Both the position numbers and the translations under genes were made by a program. A model generated the notes under the pieces. The model did no database searches, was not told the DNA's origin, and worked only from the letters and a program-made list of their open reading frames with translations. Source: Amylostereum areolatum (Eukaryota; Basidiomycota; Agaricomycetes; Russulales; Stereaceae). Taken from it: a stretch of DNA of 64,000 nucleotides. Shown piece after piece: positions 36,365 through 46,809 of the stretch. The stretch lies in contig SAXG01000007.1 of assembly GCA_012932865.1 (NCBI GenBank), forward strand, positions 992,001 to 1,056,000, written 5' to 3'. Positions within the stretch are counted from its first letter, which is position 1, and the number at the start of each line of letters is the position of its first letter.

Positions 36365-37904
36365 ATGCCAATTTCGTTCTCTGGTTCAGAAATTGTCGCG
36401 CTGTGTTTGGAGTCTGTGCTCTACGGTGGGTGCACTCTATCTCCCCCGACGTGATCTCCCCTCACGGTCAGCTAGGAGTGTTTGTTGCGCTGTTTGTCAG
36501 GTGTTTGAGGATTCTCCTCGTCAAATCGAACCTTAACGTCCGCCTGGTCCTCGTCTCCGGCTCTCTGTTCGTTCTGATAACATGGGTTCGTCGGCATTCT
36601 AGCGTTTGATTCCTGATGTTGCGCGCTCATCGTATAGCACATGATCAACAGCACGAAACTCTCGACGCGTTCCGCCTCGTGAAGGCGTTCAGAACCAGCC
36701 AGACGACCACTGGTGGCGACGCGTACTTCGCGGAGTTTACGTCCCCACTCAGTGTAATGAAGACCACGGTATACGTCGCCGAGACTATAGTGTCAGATCT
36801 TTTCATCGTACGTGTTTCAAACGGATCTTTGTGTAGGCTAAGATTGGGCTGAAAGACAGCGGATTTTCCGCCCCTTCCACAACCTAGTTATATCGGTCTT
36901 TCGTCGTGTGGGATAAAAGAGTTTCACTGGCTGCCTTTCCGTTTCTTGTGTTTCTAGCAGACCTGGGTGAGCATCGTACTTCCTTACACGCTGCGACCGT
37001 CAGTAATTTCGCGACTGCAGGGACGGGTATCGGCAGCATATACGAGCTTGCAAAATCTAAGCCAGATCCTGCGTTCAACAAGCCGCAAGAGCGAATCACC
37101 AACGCCTTTTTCTCCTGCACACTCGGTTTGAATGCGATGTGCACCGGTACGGGTTCTCTGAGCTTCATCTCCCGGATCGCGGCTTACTGTATGCGGCTAC
37201 CATGTGGCAGGCCTCATCGCGTTCCGGATCTGGTGGACTCAAGGACGGAACAAAGCGTTCAACGTCAAATCCAGCCTGACCAAGGCGACTATCATCATGG
37301 TAGAGTCGGGTGAGGTCTACTGTTGATCTGTCGAGGGGCGTAGCTCACTCACATACATGGTATAGGCGTTGTATACGTCGTTTCTTTAGTCATCCTTGTG
37401 GCAACATACTCTGCGGAGTCTCTCGTGTTCAACATCTTCCTGGACGTTGTATGTGAAGTTGCTTCAACCTTGGATATCGTGCTGACACTCCCGCCGGTGT
37501 GCATAGCTCTCTCCGATCATCGGCATAGTCGTGCGCAACCACCTCCCCTTATTTCCTTTCCAACTAGCTGACGCATAACTATGCAGTTCTTGCTCATCAT
37601 CGTGCGCGTCGGTCTGGGCATCAGCTCTGACGCGGACACCCGTGTAGCCGCCGAATCAAGCATGGATGTCTCTGCAACACCCAAAAGGAGCCACCACCAC
37701 GCCGCACGATGTACGGACACGGATCCGTCGTCGGCGTGGACCTCTGTTCCGGTTTCGAGTGGCGTGCATCTGGACACGATGGATGACATCGTGCTCTCGA
37801 GCATAAGTGGAAACTCGGGCCCACTCCGCTCACAAGGCTCGTATGAGACGGATATGTGGAAGGTTGACGATAGGAGTGAGGGCTTCCCCGGGGACGCAGT
37901 GTAA
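36365..37904 (+). CDS. Seven-helix membrane protein with a suspected frameshift
   Basis: A multi-exon gene reading MPISFSGSEIVALCLESVLYG, then hydrophobic exons in order: LGVFVALFV, VRLVLVSGSLFVLITW, TTVYVAETIVSDLFI, SLAAFPFLVFLADL, an ITNAFFSCTLGLNAMCTG block, VVYVVSLVILVVATYSAES and FLLIIVRVGLGISSD, and a long polar tail rich in serine. This order matches a large unnamed basidiomycete membrane-protein family that I know from hypothetical proteins with the LFNIFLD and RVGLG motifs. Near 36,650-36,675 the exon after the third helix reads in the wrong phase (a stop follows SAS), so a one-base indel or unrecognised splice is needed. It may be a young pseudogene. Function unknown. Confidence 0.6.
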
Positions 37905-38258
37905 AGACGGAAGGCACACGGTTTGATGTTTACCTTATTGTACGTTTACTCTTTTTCGCGCCAGACGATGCGCGGAGATAAAATGTGGCGAGTTAATGTT
38001 GTTAGGTTACCTGTATATACCCTTAATTTGCTATCGCGTTGTACCGTCGATTCGCGTCCCAACGTGTGCGACATGGTTCCACCACTGAAAATCTGACGAG
38101 GACAGTGCGACACCAAGATGTATAAGGCGGAAAGCATGATCGAGTCAGAGACTTGAACGACTTGTTAGAGGATGGTATATGCTACTGATGAACCATTGAT
38201 TCATAGAAGGGGTCTATTCTCCTCATCGGAACCCTAAAGTTGCGGAACAAACATCGAT
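37905..38258. other. Intergenic between convergent genes
   Basis: AT-richer than the surrounding sequence; nothing recognised. Confidence 0.5.
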
Positions 38259-38883
38259 TTAAGTGCTACTTGTACCCACACAACGGCATATGCAACGCAC
38301 CACACGATTGGGGAGACCACTCCAGGTAGTCTCAGGGTCGAACACAACTGTAAGCCACCAACCCAAATGATTGAAAAGCTGCAGCGCGAGATGGACACGA
38401 CCAAATAGCCAGATGTCGGGCGCGTTTTGGACGGCTGTACGGCTCATGTACAGCAGCAGCATCGCTCCGACAAAGTCCCAAAGGAGGACCAGGCCGAATA
38501 CGCGAGTGGCAGTGAACATGATCTCGAAGTAACGGTCCCTGAGAGAGATTGTCATTAGACGTCTTTCTGCACGGGGATATGAGGAGCCACAGAGTCGAAC
38601 CTCGAGCGCCTGGGTCTGGACCTTGACGTGGCTAGACGCCATAAACCGGACAAACTGAAAGCATAAGCCAAGAAGAGCCACACGAGGATAGGGCAGACGC
38701 TGATAACGGACGAGGGAGGCAGGTTAGAAAGCAGTGTCTTCGCTGTCGCGTATAGCAGCCACGCAATGCGGAGCAGAGTCTACACATGGCATTGCACTGA
38801 TGAGACAGATGACGGTACAAGTCGAACATGCGTGAACATACCTGAGTGAACATCCAAATAAGAGAGAATACCGTAAGTTCCAT
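38259..38883 (-). CDS. Membrane protein, unnamed basidiomycete family (B)
   Basis: Three exons: MELTVFSLIWMFTQ, then a hydrophobic exon (LLRIAWLLYATAK and SVISVCPILVWLFLAYAFSL), then RDRYFEIMFTATR onward to the TAA at 38,259. About four membrane helices are predicted. The last exon resembles the protein at 29,777-30,574 in spacing and residues (R..E.M....R, then LLY..R, then AP..W). Upstream exons may be missing from the model. No function can be assigned. Confidence 0.55.
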
Positions 38884-39600
38884 GCTTGAAATCGTATTAT
38901 ACGGTGGCTAGAAGTTGGGGATAGTCTGGATGAGTTGTGGCACCGGCAAAAACGGCGGGTGTTTTATCCTCCTGCTTCGGCATCGAATGCCTGGAGACAA
39001 GGCCGTTCAAGTTGGGAACAACCCGCAGAACGTATGGGGACAACAGAAACAGCGCCATTGTGAATCGCCCCGCGTTGTTTCAGAAGGCAGGAAAATAACT
39101 TGCGCATGCATGCTGGCCCCATGTCTTCATGCTTGTCTGCTGGCGTTGTTCCCCACCGCACACTCTCATGGACAAAGATATTGGTTACGGCCAACAGTAA
39201 CTGTACGGCGACGGGGGGGGGTCTACAGGAACGAGAAGGGTTAAGACTCAGTTGAACATGCGAAGGTGACGAATGCATTTATTCAACAGCACCACTCAGT
39301 GGCGTGAAATAAATCATGTTGAGTTATGTTTATCCTGGGAAGCGTTCCTTGATAAAGAGAGGATGGATGGAACAAAAGACTGGAGGGGACGTCGATTTCG
39401 GACTACGACGAAAAGTTGAACACATCAGTAAACGCGCAATCCGTCTGAACGGCCCTGAAATAAACTGAGTGTGCCTGATTGCGTCCGACGCGTCTGACGT
39501 GTGTCCCCCGAATTTAGCTTTTGCTTTCAGGCTGCTCAGATCCCTTCAGACAATCAGATGTCTCAGATCACCCCCCAATTCCAGACGCGTGTAACAAGAT
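38884..39600. other. Intergenic or 3' end of the Plavaka element
   Basis: No gene seen. The 3' terminal inverted repeat of the Plavaka element should lie here, but I could not pair a CACTA-like end with one on the other side. Confidence 0.4.
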
Positions 39601-40581
39601 CTATTCCACATAATTCTCATGCGTATGATAGTCTGAATATCTGTTGACATAGAAGGACCGGAAAGCAGTATGTGTTCGGGAGAAATGAAACTTCCTGGGT
39701 AAGAAATGATGGTCCGTCACACCAATGAGCAGGCAAGATCGCACAATACAGTCCGTATGTACGAGTCCCACCTTCCGCTCACCATTGATGATCTCCGGCT
39801 CCACAATCCACATTCCCGTGACGGGATCGCGTGAGTCTCCGACCGGTAGAAACCACTCAACAAGCGTGCAGGGAAACCGTGCACCCTCGTAACTGAATGC
39901 GAGAAATGCAAGGACCCGACCAACTACCATACCACCCATAATGTCGTCCTCCCCGCCATTTTGTATCATGACAGTGTCACGTCATTCGTGCTGGCCAAAC
40001 CAGTGAGGACAGCTCCGTATCGTCTCCAGATGCATCCCATTGGTTCCCGAAAGGTCACTTGGGGCATAGTACATTGCATGGGCGGATGTGAAGACAGAGA
40101 CATTGCTGTCAAAAATGGGACAGTCGTCCAGCGCGATTGTGTCCGAGGAGAGATCTGGGTCAGGATACAGCTGATCTTGCAGGAAGCAGCAGATCAGCTC
40201 GAGGAGATTTGCCTGCTTAAGTTGCCGTGCAACCTTTGGGACCGACCGTGAGTAAGCTACAATCACAGTCAGACAATGCTTATATTGCGGAGTGAAGAAG
40301 ACCTTACTGACCTGCACGTGAGGCTAGCTTAACGGAAAGCGCCTCTGCTTCCGCTTCCACGTCGTTCACATCCAGGACACGCTGTCCATCGTTGTACGCT
40401 GCAAATGATTCCAGAGACCGATCTGAGGCGTCCTCCTCCTGATCCCAGAGTCCCATAGCTTTTTGTGCTGCTGTACGTTCTCCGCCACGGAACATGCCAC
40501 ATTTGCCAAAGTACGCATGAGCTGCCGCTATTTTTGCCAGCCGCACATTGATGAGAAGGATTTGTTTGAGTGGCCGGTATC
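39601..40581 (-). pseudogene. Plavaka transposase, C-terminal part
   Basis: Coding resumes immediately beyond the Gypsy LTR with YRPLKQILLINVRLAKIAAA, a typical Plavaka block. Then come LYPDPDLSSDTIAL, SAHAMYYAPSDLSGTNGMH, VGRVLAFLAFSYEGARFPC, VEWFLPVGDSRDPVTGMW and DCIVRSCLLIG, in the family order, ending at 39,601. Small introns separate the three exons. Compared with the family, about 60 residues expected between this part and the N-terminal part are missing, including the usual SLPRQHSLVHY and NGLCSSITESKH blocks, so the gene could not be restored simply by removing the retroelement. Confidence 0.88.
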
Positions 40582-41002
40582 TGTCAGAAACGCAGTTTAT
40601 GAGACCGATGAACCGCCTAAGTCGCGACGATGGGAGGAGCGAGAAGAAAATAGATTCGAGAGTGCCGGGGTCTAGGGTAGTGCAACGTACGCTACAGTAC
40701 CGTATGACGAGATGGACAGTCTAGGGAAAAGGGAAGAGAAACACTGTCCTTATATACAAGTGGGAACGATGGTGCGATGCGATGCGATAGTGGCGCGAGC
40801 GGGGGGGAACAATAGGAAAGGAGTCATGGGGCGGAGGACGAAGGTCCGGAGCAGTGATGTCATAGATAAGGATGCGGAACCCCGCTCGGAAGTCCGGGCA
40901 ATGACGTCGTTGAAGCATGTGATGCAAGGGAAAGTCATGTGCCGTGACACGTCGCGTGTACGAGGTCTGCAAACGAAGAGAGAAATGGAGCGATCCGTGA
41001 CA
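40582..41002 (-). repeat. 3' LTR of the nested Gypsy element
   Basis: On the minus strand it starts TGTCACGG directly after AAAGGGGGGGTAA and ends TTTCTGACA, so the ends are the inverted pair TGTCA/TGACA, 421 bp in all. The right limit is fixed by the point where Plavaka coding resumes. A TATA box (GTATATAAGG) lies near 40,746-40,756. With only one copy in the window the ends cannot be confirmed by comparison. Confidence 0.8.
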
Positions 41003-44000
41003 TTACCCCCCCTTTAAGACGCGCTTTCGCCTGGAGCGCGATGTCATCTGCAAGGGTAGATGCGAGAAAATCGTCAAAGGAGATGCCGAGGGAACGCACA
41101 GGGCGGGGCGCGTTTGGATGGTGTTTGTGGAAGGCGTCGATCATGTCGGTGACCTTTGAGAGCGAGGAGCGAGGGAGCCAGGTATTCTCGGAGTCAGGAT
41201 AGCCTACCCACTTGACGAGGTATTGTATGCCTTTCTTGTTGCGGGTCGGCTTCGAGTCGATGATGTCTTCAACATCATATTCTTCTTCGTCATCAACGAG
41301 GTCAGGCGGCGGTTGTTCATAGTTTGGACCATGTGCCGTCGTCTCCTTGTATGCGGTGAGCAGCGAAGCATGGAAGACTGGGTGGATTCTCCACGTCTTC
41401 GGCAGCTTCAGGCGGTAGTTCACTGGGCTAATGACGTCAACGATCTCGAAGGGTCCAAATCGTTTGGCAGCAAGCTTAGCTTTCGGCCTCGTCGTCTTCA
41501 GGTTTTTGCCTTCGAGCCAGACCTTGTCTCCAACGGCGAACAGTGTCGATTTGCTGATCGTGTCACCATTGTAGTGCTTCATTAAGTCAGATGCGAGGGC
41601 AAGGCTGGCTTTGATCTCTTGTCGGACTTCTTCAAGTTGACGGAGGCGTTCTTCAACTGCAGGGACCTTTGAGGACGGGTTTACGGACGGGTACATCTTG
41701 GGGAGGAAGCCGTAGAGGACTTCAAAGGGAGCCTTTCCAGTAGCTGCATGGGTGCGAGAGTTGTGAGAAAACTCGAAGAAGGGCAACCACTTCACCCAGT
41801 CGTCTTGACGGTAGTTGCAGAACACTCGCAGAAACTGCTCGAGGTTCTGGTTCTCGCGTTCGGTTTGGCCGTCTGTCTGTGGGTGATACGCTGTGCTGAG
41901 GGCGGACTTGATCCCGAGCTTCTCGTTGAGTGTACGCATCACCTGTCCAGCAAACTGGGGTCCACGATCCGAGATGATCTTGTCTGCTAAGCCGTAGTGT
42001 CGATATACCTTATTGAAGAGAATGTCGGCCGTGCCATCGCTGGTGATCTTCGTTGTACATGGGGTGGTAACCACCATCTTGGTGAGGCGATCGACCACGA
42101 CATTGACGGCGTTATAGCCTTCGCAGTCAGGGAGTTCGACGATGAAGTCAGTGGAGATGACGCCAAATGGTCGATCGGGTACTTCGTTTGGGATCATGTC
42201 GACGTGGGGTCGGCTGCTCTGTGTCTTCGTCGACTGGCAGGTTGCGCATCCTGTTACAAAGTCGCGGACAAAGACAGACATGCCAGGCCACCAATATTCA
42301 CGACTCACAAGCTCGTAAGTCTTGAAGCGACCGGGGTGTCCAGCCAGGGGCGATTCATGGTACATTTTGACAATGTCGCGTCGCAACTCGTCGTCTGCAG
42401 GGACATATACCTTTCCTCTAAACAGGACCAGGCCTTCTTCGTAGTTCCACTCTTGAAGGTTCTTGACAAGTGTACGTGGTCCGTTTCGTAAGATGGCGTC
42501 CAGGGCTTGAACGACCTCGATGTCCTTGGTTTTGCAGTCGCGGATACGTCGTCGGAGTTCGACATCACCGAGGGAGGTTACTGCTCCTGGCCTTGTTGCG
42601 CGTACTTGGAAGTACTTGGGGTCAAGCAAGACGCGCTCCTTGTTGTCGTTTTCAACACCATCCTTGTGATCGGGTCGTCGAGACATTGGATCCGGGCGGT
42701 GGGAAATTCCTGGTTTATGAACGAGCGAGAAGTCAAATCGAGTGAGGAATAGAGCCCAACGTGCCTGTCGGCGGCTCAGCTTCTGTGCCGTCTTGAAGTG
42801 CTCCAGGTTCTTGTGATCTGTCCAGATTTCGACGGTGTCGGGGGCGCCTTCGAGGTAGTGGCGCCAGGCTTCAAGCGCACGGATGATTGCAAGCAGCTCC
42901 TTGTCGTAGATGTCGTAGTTCCGTTCCGGTTCCGATAGGGCCTTGGACAGATACGCCACTGGATGCCAGTGACCGTCGTCGCCTTTCTGCGAGAGTATAC
43001 CTCCAGTAGCAAAGTCCGAGGCATCGACTTCAACGAGGTAAGGCTTCTTTGGGTCAGGCATGACCAAGACGGGGGAGGAAGTAAACGCAGCTTTCAGTGC
43101 GTCAAACGCAGTTTGGCAGTCCGTCGACCAGTCCCATGTGCAGTCCTTCTTTGTCAGATCAAATAGGGGCCGTGCCACCTTGGAGAAGTCCTTGATGAAA
43201 CGTCGGTAGAAGTTGCCAAAGCCGAGGAAGGATTGCACATCTTTGACCGTTCGTGGTGTCGGCCAGTCCTGAATACCTGCTACCTTGACGGGGTCCATAG
43301 CGATCTTGTCGTGCGAGATGATGAGTCCGAGGTATTCGACAGAGTCTTGTTCAAAGACGCATTTCTCCGGTTTGAGGAAGAGGTCGTTGTCTTGCAAACG
43401 CTGCAGAACCTGCCGCACTATGGCACGGTGTTCGTCCATGGTGCGAGTGAACACCAAGATGTCGTCCATGTAGATGATGACTTTGCCCGAGTCGATGAGA
43501 TCCTTGAACAGTTCATTCATCATTGCCTGAAATGTCGCAGGGGAGTTCATAAGCCCGAAAAACATCACCGTAGGTTCGAAGAGACCGCGATTCGTCTTGA
43601 ACGCAGCCTTCCACTCGTCGCCTTCCTTGATGCGGACATTGTTGTAGCCCCAGCGAACATCCATCTTGGAGAAGATCTTTGCACCTTTGAGGCGGTCGAC
43701 AATTTCAGAGATCAGTGGCAAGGGGTATTCATTCTTGACAGTGCCCTTGTTTAATTCTCGATAGTCCTGTACGGGACGCAGCTTTCCATCTTTTTTCTTC
43801 ACAAAGAAGAACGGACTCGCCTGAGGTGACTTCGAAGGGCGGATATAGCCCTTCTTCAGGTGGTCGTCGAGGAAGGTGTCGAGTTCGATCTGCTCGGAAG
43901 GTGAGAGGGGGTAGATTTTGCACGGTTTGGGTTCAAAGCCATCTTTCATGTCGATAGCATGGTCCCATGGTCGTCGGTCAGGAAGTCGCTCGGAGGTTTT

Positions 44001-45026
44001 TTTGTCGAATACAGGCGCGAAGTCGCGGTACGGCGGGGGGACTAAGTCTTCAAAGGTTTGCGGGCGTGCGTTCTCTTTTGAATGCTCTGCAAGCTCCTGT
44101 GCCTTTGTAAAGCCCGCGCGGATGGGTATTGCATCTGGATTAGGACCATCGGTTTCAGGGAGGATTCCGGAGTGGCGTAGTCCATTGATCTCCCAGTCTC
44201 GGAATACCATGGGCCGTTCATCGTCATCTTCAGTGAAGAGTCGTGCGGGTAGAGGGGAGCGATGGACCGTGCGGACGCGAACACCTTTGACTCTGCGTGC
44301 AGGAATAACATAAGTGGGGACTGGGGTCCAGGACACATATGTCGGCTCTGGGAAGGGATCGTCCACGACGAGAGGTGTCCTCGGGGTTTTACCCGCTTCA
44401 ACCTTACGCTGTGATTGGACCGATGATGGTTTCCGTGGCTTGGTCGCGAGGTTCGTCACAGGAGGTTTGGACAGAGTGCATGAGGGAGGGCAGCGGAGCA
44501 TGTCAACACGGTCTCGTTGCCAGTCTATGGTTGGATTGTGCTCATCGAGCCAGTCTGTTCCAAGGATCATGTCATGATCGCCGATGTCGGTGATGAAGAA
44601 CTCAGCTTCTTCCTCATGGTATGCCTTTGAATCTTGCGAGTATATCCGGATCCGCTGGGTCGTTGTGTCGCGTACCCAGCCCATGATGTTCTCGGTGCCG
44701 TCCACATTACGCACGGGGAACGGGTTTTCTAGTTTTCTTGTGGTGAGCTTCTTGCGTTCAACGAAGCTTCGGTTCAGGATAATTCCTTCTGCGCCGCTAT
44801 CAAGCAGCGCGTCTGCGTCGATTTCTCTTTTGGTAACTCGTCCGATCAGCTTGACTTTGAGCGTGATCGATGGTGTTTGCCTGTTCTTGGTGACAGTAGA
44901 CAGATACAGACACGGGGGATACGATTGCTCACAGGTATGCATGGATGATAATACAGCGAAACGATTCGACGATGATACCAAAAGTCCTTTGCCTCCACCA
45001 GACGACGCGACTGGGGGGCGTTTCAA
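40935..45026 (-). CDS. Pol polyprotein with chromodomain (nested Gypsy)
   Basis: Protease, reverse transcriptase, RNase H and integrase in one frame of about 1,360 residues. The aspartic protease has DALLDSGAEG. The reverse transcriptase has PVQDYRELN and IYMDDILVF. RNase H has VEVDASDFATGG and IWTDHKNLEHF. The integrase has the HHCC finger (YHESPLAGHPGRFKT, then CATCQ), the catalytic region SDRGPQFAG and YHPQTDGQTERENQ. The C-terminal chromodomain has YLVKWVGYPDSENTWLP, which in such elements directs integration to marked chromatin. The frame is -1 relative to gag and is open upstream to 45,284. It runs through the polypurine tract 22 codons into the LTR. It appears intact. Confidence 0.93.
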   Translation of the reverse strand: MKRPPVASSGGGKGLLVSSSNRFAVLSSMHTCEQSYPPCLYLSTVTKNRQTPSITLKVKLIGRVTKREIDADALLDSGAEGIILNRSFVERKKLTTRKLENPFPVRNVDGTENIMGWVRDTTTQRIRIYSQDSKAYHEEEAEFFITDIGDHDMILGTDWLDEHNPTIDWQRDRVDMLRCPPSCTLSKPPVTNLATKPRKPSSVQSQRKVEAGKTPRTPLVVDDPFPEPTYVSWTPVPTYVIPARRVKGVRVRTVHRSPLPARLFTEDDDERPMVFRDWEINGLRHSGILPETDGPNPDAIPIRAGFTKAQELAEHSKENARPQTFEDLVPPPYRDFAPVFDKKTSERLPDRRPWDHAIDMKDGFEPKPCKIYPLSPSEQIELDTFLDDHLKKGYIRPSKSPQASPFFFVKKKDGKLRPVQDYRELNKGTVKNEYPLPLISEIVDRLKGAKIFSKMDVRWGYNNVRIKEGDEWKAAFKTNRGLFEPTVMFFGLMNSPATFQAMMNELFKDLIDSGKVIIYMDDILVFTRTMDEHRAIVRQVLQRLQDNDLFLKPEKCVFEQDSVEYLGLIISHDKIAMDPVKVAGIQDWPTPRTVKDVQSFLGFGNFYRRFIKDFSKVARPLFDLTKKDCTWDWSTDCQTAFDALKAAFTSSPVLVMPDPKKPYLVEVDASDFATGGILSQKGDDGHWHPVAYLSKALSEPERNYDIYDKELLAIIRALEAWRHYLEGAPDTVEIWTDHKNLEHFKTAQKLSRRQARWALFLTRFDFSLVHKPGISHRPDPMSRRPDHKDGVENDNKERVLLDPKYFQVRATRPGAVTSLGDVELRRRIRDCKTKDIEVVQALDAILRNGPRTLVKNLQEWNYEEGLVLFRGKVYVPADDELRRDIVKMYHESPLAGHPGRFKTYELVSREYWWPGMSVFVRDFVTGCATCQSTKTQSSRPHVDMIPNEVPDRPFGVISTDFIVELPDCEGYNAVNVVVDRLTKMVVTTPCTTKITSDGTADILFNKVYRHYGLADKIISDRGPQFAGQVMRTLNEKLGIKSALSTAYHPQTDGQTERENQNLEQFLRVFCNYRQDDWVKWLPFFEFSHNSRTHAATGKAPFEVLYGFLPKMYPSVNPSSKVPAVEERLRQLEEVRQEIKASLALASDLMKHYNGDTISKSTLFAVGDKVWLEGKNLKTTRPKAKLAAKRFGPFEIVDVISPVNYRLKLPKTWRIHPVFHASLLTAYKETTAHGPNYEQPPPDLVDDEEEYDVEDIIDSKPTRNKKGIQYLVKWVGYPDSENTWLPRSSLSKVTDMIDAFHKHHPNAPRPVRSLGISFDDFLASTLADDIALQAKARLKGGVMSRIAPFLSSFADLVHATCHGT

Positions 45027-46639
45027 AAATCCTGCGATTCCAGGATGTCCTTCAACAGCGCTACTGCCTGCTCCTTGCCTTCCGCGTCCAGATCCTTCAG
45101 CTGGCGAGTGATCGCCGCGATGGTTTTGGATGGGTCGGGAGCTGCTTTCGCAGTGGACGGAGCCGTGTTCGTTGGAAGGGGAGGGGCCTTGGACCCAGTC
45201 TCTACTGCGCCCACCCGTCGCGCGCTCGAGTCGCGGTTGGGGCAGTCGCGAGAGACGTGACCGGCTTGTCGACACATGAAGCACTTGCCTTCACGCATCA
45301 TCTTTGCGCGCTCGTCGTCCGTCAGCTTTGCAGGGCGGGTCGAGGTGTTGGTGAAGGCGCCGACTCGGCGCGACGAGGAGTCGTTGGTCGAACCGTTCGA
45401 GGTGAGCGCGACAGCCCCCTTGGACTGACTGCTCTTCCTCTCCGGGTTCTCTTCGAGCCACTGGTGGTTGATGCGGCGGGCGCGCTCCTTCCACTCCGCG
45501 AGCTTGGTGGGGAACGGGTACGACCGGGCCACCTGCTTGCCGAGGTCACGCTGAAGTCCCTTCTTGAAAAAGTGGATTAGCGCCTCGTCGTCGTACGCTG
45601 ACATGGTTGCCAGCATCTCAAACTCGGTGATAAAGTCAGTGACGTCCCGGGTGGTCATTGCGAGCTCGTTGATCTTACGCTGAGCCTCTATCTTCGGGTC
45701 GACGGGCACGAAGTCTTTGCCAAACCTCTCGAAGAGCTCTTTGTAGGAGCTATAGTGGAGTGTTGGGGGCGTGGGGTCGAGGGTGTCGGCGTCTTCCTTC
45801 TCGTCTTCGTCGGCGAAGAGTTCCATGCGGCGATGCGTGGCCCAGGCTTTCGCCGTGTCGTCCTCCATCAGGCTGAGGAGGAGCATCATCTTGGCGTCAT
45901 CTGTGGCATAAACATCCTTGTTAACGCGCAGGAACATGCGGAGCTCGAGGGAGAACCGGAGGGTGTCGCGTCTATCGCCTTTGAATGGCTTTGGCTTGGG
46001 GCCGATCTCCCGCTTGGAGACGGCAGGTTTGGATTCGGCGTCGGACATCTTGTCGAAGGGGAGGGGGACAGTGAGGGATTGGGCGAGTTCTTGATCAAGG
46101 CGGCGTAGGGTTTCTCGTCGGCGTTCTTCTGCTTCTTCAACTTCGTCCTCAACTTGTTTTGCGATAAGGAAGTCGGCGGGGGTGAGGAATTGCTGGTTAT
46201 GATGCCACGACCAGTGATCTTGGACGGGACTGAACGAAGTGGGCTGCCACTCAACTACTGATCGTCCTGGGGTTCCGTTCTTGTTCCGTCTATAGGCGTA
46301 CCACTTCCCAGTTGTGTCGTTGTGGTTGATCCCTTCTGGGACTTCGATTACAGTACGTCGACGGGGTGGGGGCGAGTTGGTCGGAGGGGGGTTCAGGAAG
46401 CGCTGTAGAACGTCCGCAGCGGTGGCAAAATCCGATTCTTCGACGTAGGGTTGTTCGTCGCGGTCGTCGAAGTACCAGTCTCGACGTTGCCGGTTTGGTT
46501 CGTCGTGTAGCCAACGTACGGATTCCTTAGTCTGCTGCGAGGTGAGGATATAGTATTCTTCGGGACAGTAGTCTCGAAAGACGCCTGGGGGAAGGTTCGG
46601 GGTGGGGGGACGAGGGGCTGTGGAGGACGTGATGATGGT
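45023..46639 (-). CDS. Gag polyprotein (nested Gypsy)
   Basis: The capsid and nucleocapsid precursor. The conventional ATG is at 46,048 (MSDAESKP), but the same frame is open upstream to a TAG at 46,640. That upstream part encodes a tryptophan-rich, clearly protein-like segment (TGKWYAYRRNKNGTPGR, VEWQPTSF), so a larger Gag or a non-AUG start is possible. The core has the retrotransposon Gag block (MLLLSLMEDDTAKAWATHR), then one CCHC knuckle CFMCRQAGHVSRDC. It ends CAG GAT TTT TGA, where pol begins in the -1 frame. Confidence 0.88.
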   Translation of the reverse strand, partial: TIITSSTAPRPPTPNLPPGVFRDYCPEEYYILTSQQTKESVRWLHDEPNRQRRDWYFDDRDEQPYVEESDFATAADVLQRFLNPPPTNSPPPRRRTVIEVPEGINHNDTTGKWYAYRRNKNGTPGRSVVEWQPTSFSPVQDHWSWHHNQQFLTPADFLIAKQVEDEVEEAEERRRETLRRLDQELAQSLTVPLPFDKMSDAESKPAVSKREIGPKPKPFKGDRRDTLRFSLELRMFLRVNKDVYATDDAKMMLLLSLMEDDTAKAWATHRRMELFADEDEKEDADTLDPTPPTLHYSSYKELFERFGKDFVPVDPKIEAQRKINELAMTTRDVTDFITEFEMLATMSAYDDEALIHFFKKGLQRDLGKQVARSYPFPTKLAEWKERARRINHQWLEENPERKSSQSKGAVALTSNGSTNDSSSRRVGAFTNTSTRPAKLTDDERAKMMREGKCFMCRQAGHVSRDCPNRDSSARRVGAVETGSKAPPLPTNTAPSTAKAAPDPSKTIAAITRQLKDLDAEGKEQAVALLKDILESQDF

Positions 46640-46809
46640 CTAGAAGAAGTCCGCCGCGATGGGGCGACGGCCGAGGAGTTTCTTGGTGAGGTAGCCGGCT
46701 TTTACTGCCTGGCGGATCTTATGTTCGTGGTGGCGGCGACGAAGGGTCTTACCCTTGATGGTGGGACGGAGGACTGGTGGCGGGGTGGATTCGGGGGTCC
46801 GGCGGTTAA

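Larger units (their letters stand above)
40582..46809 (-). mobile_element. Ty3/Gypsy chromovirus, 5'-truncated, nested in Plavaka
   Basis: A second retroelement family, distinct from the one at 51.5 kb. Reading on the minus strand it has gag, pol with chromodomain, a polypurine tract (41,006-41,015) and a 3' LTR. No 5' LTR or leader is found: the coding region abuts Plavaka sequence near 46,810. Since Plavaka codons are also missing at that side, a deletion after insertion removed the 5' LTR and adjacent transposase sequence. The predicted target-site flank on the 3' side is GATAC. Confidence 0.88.
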
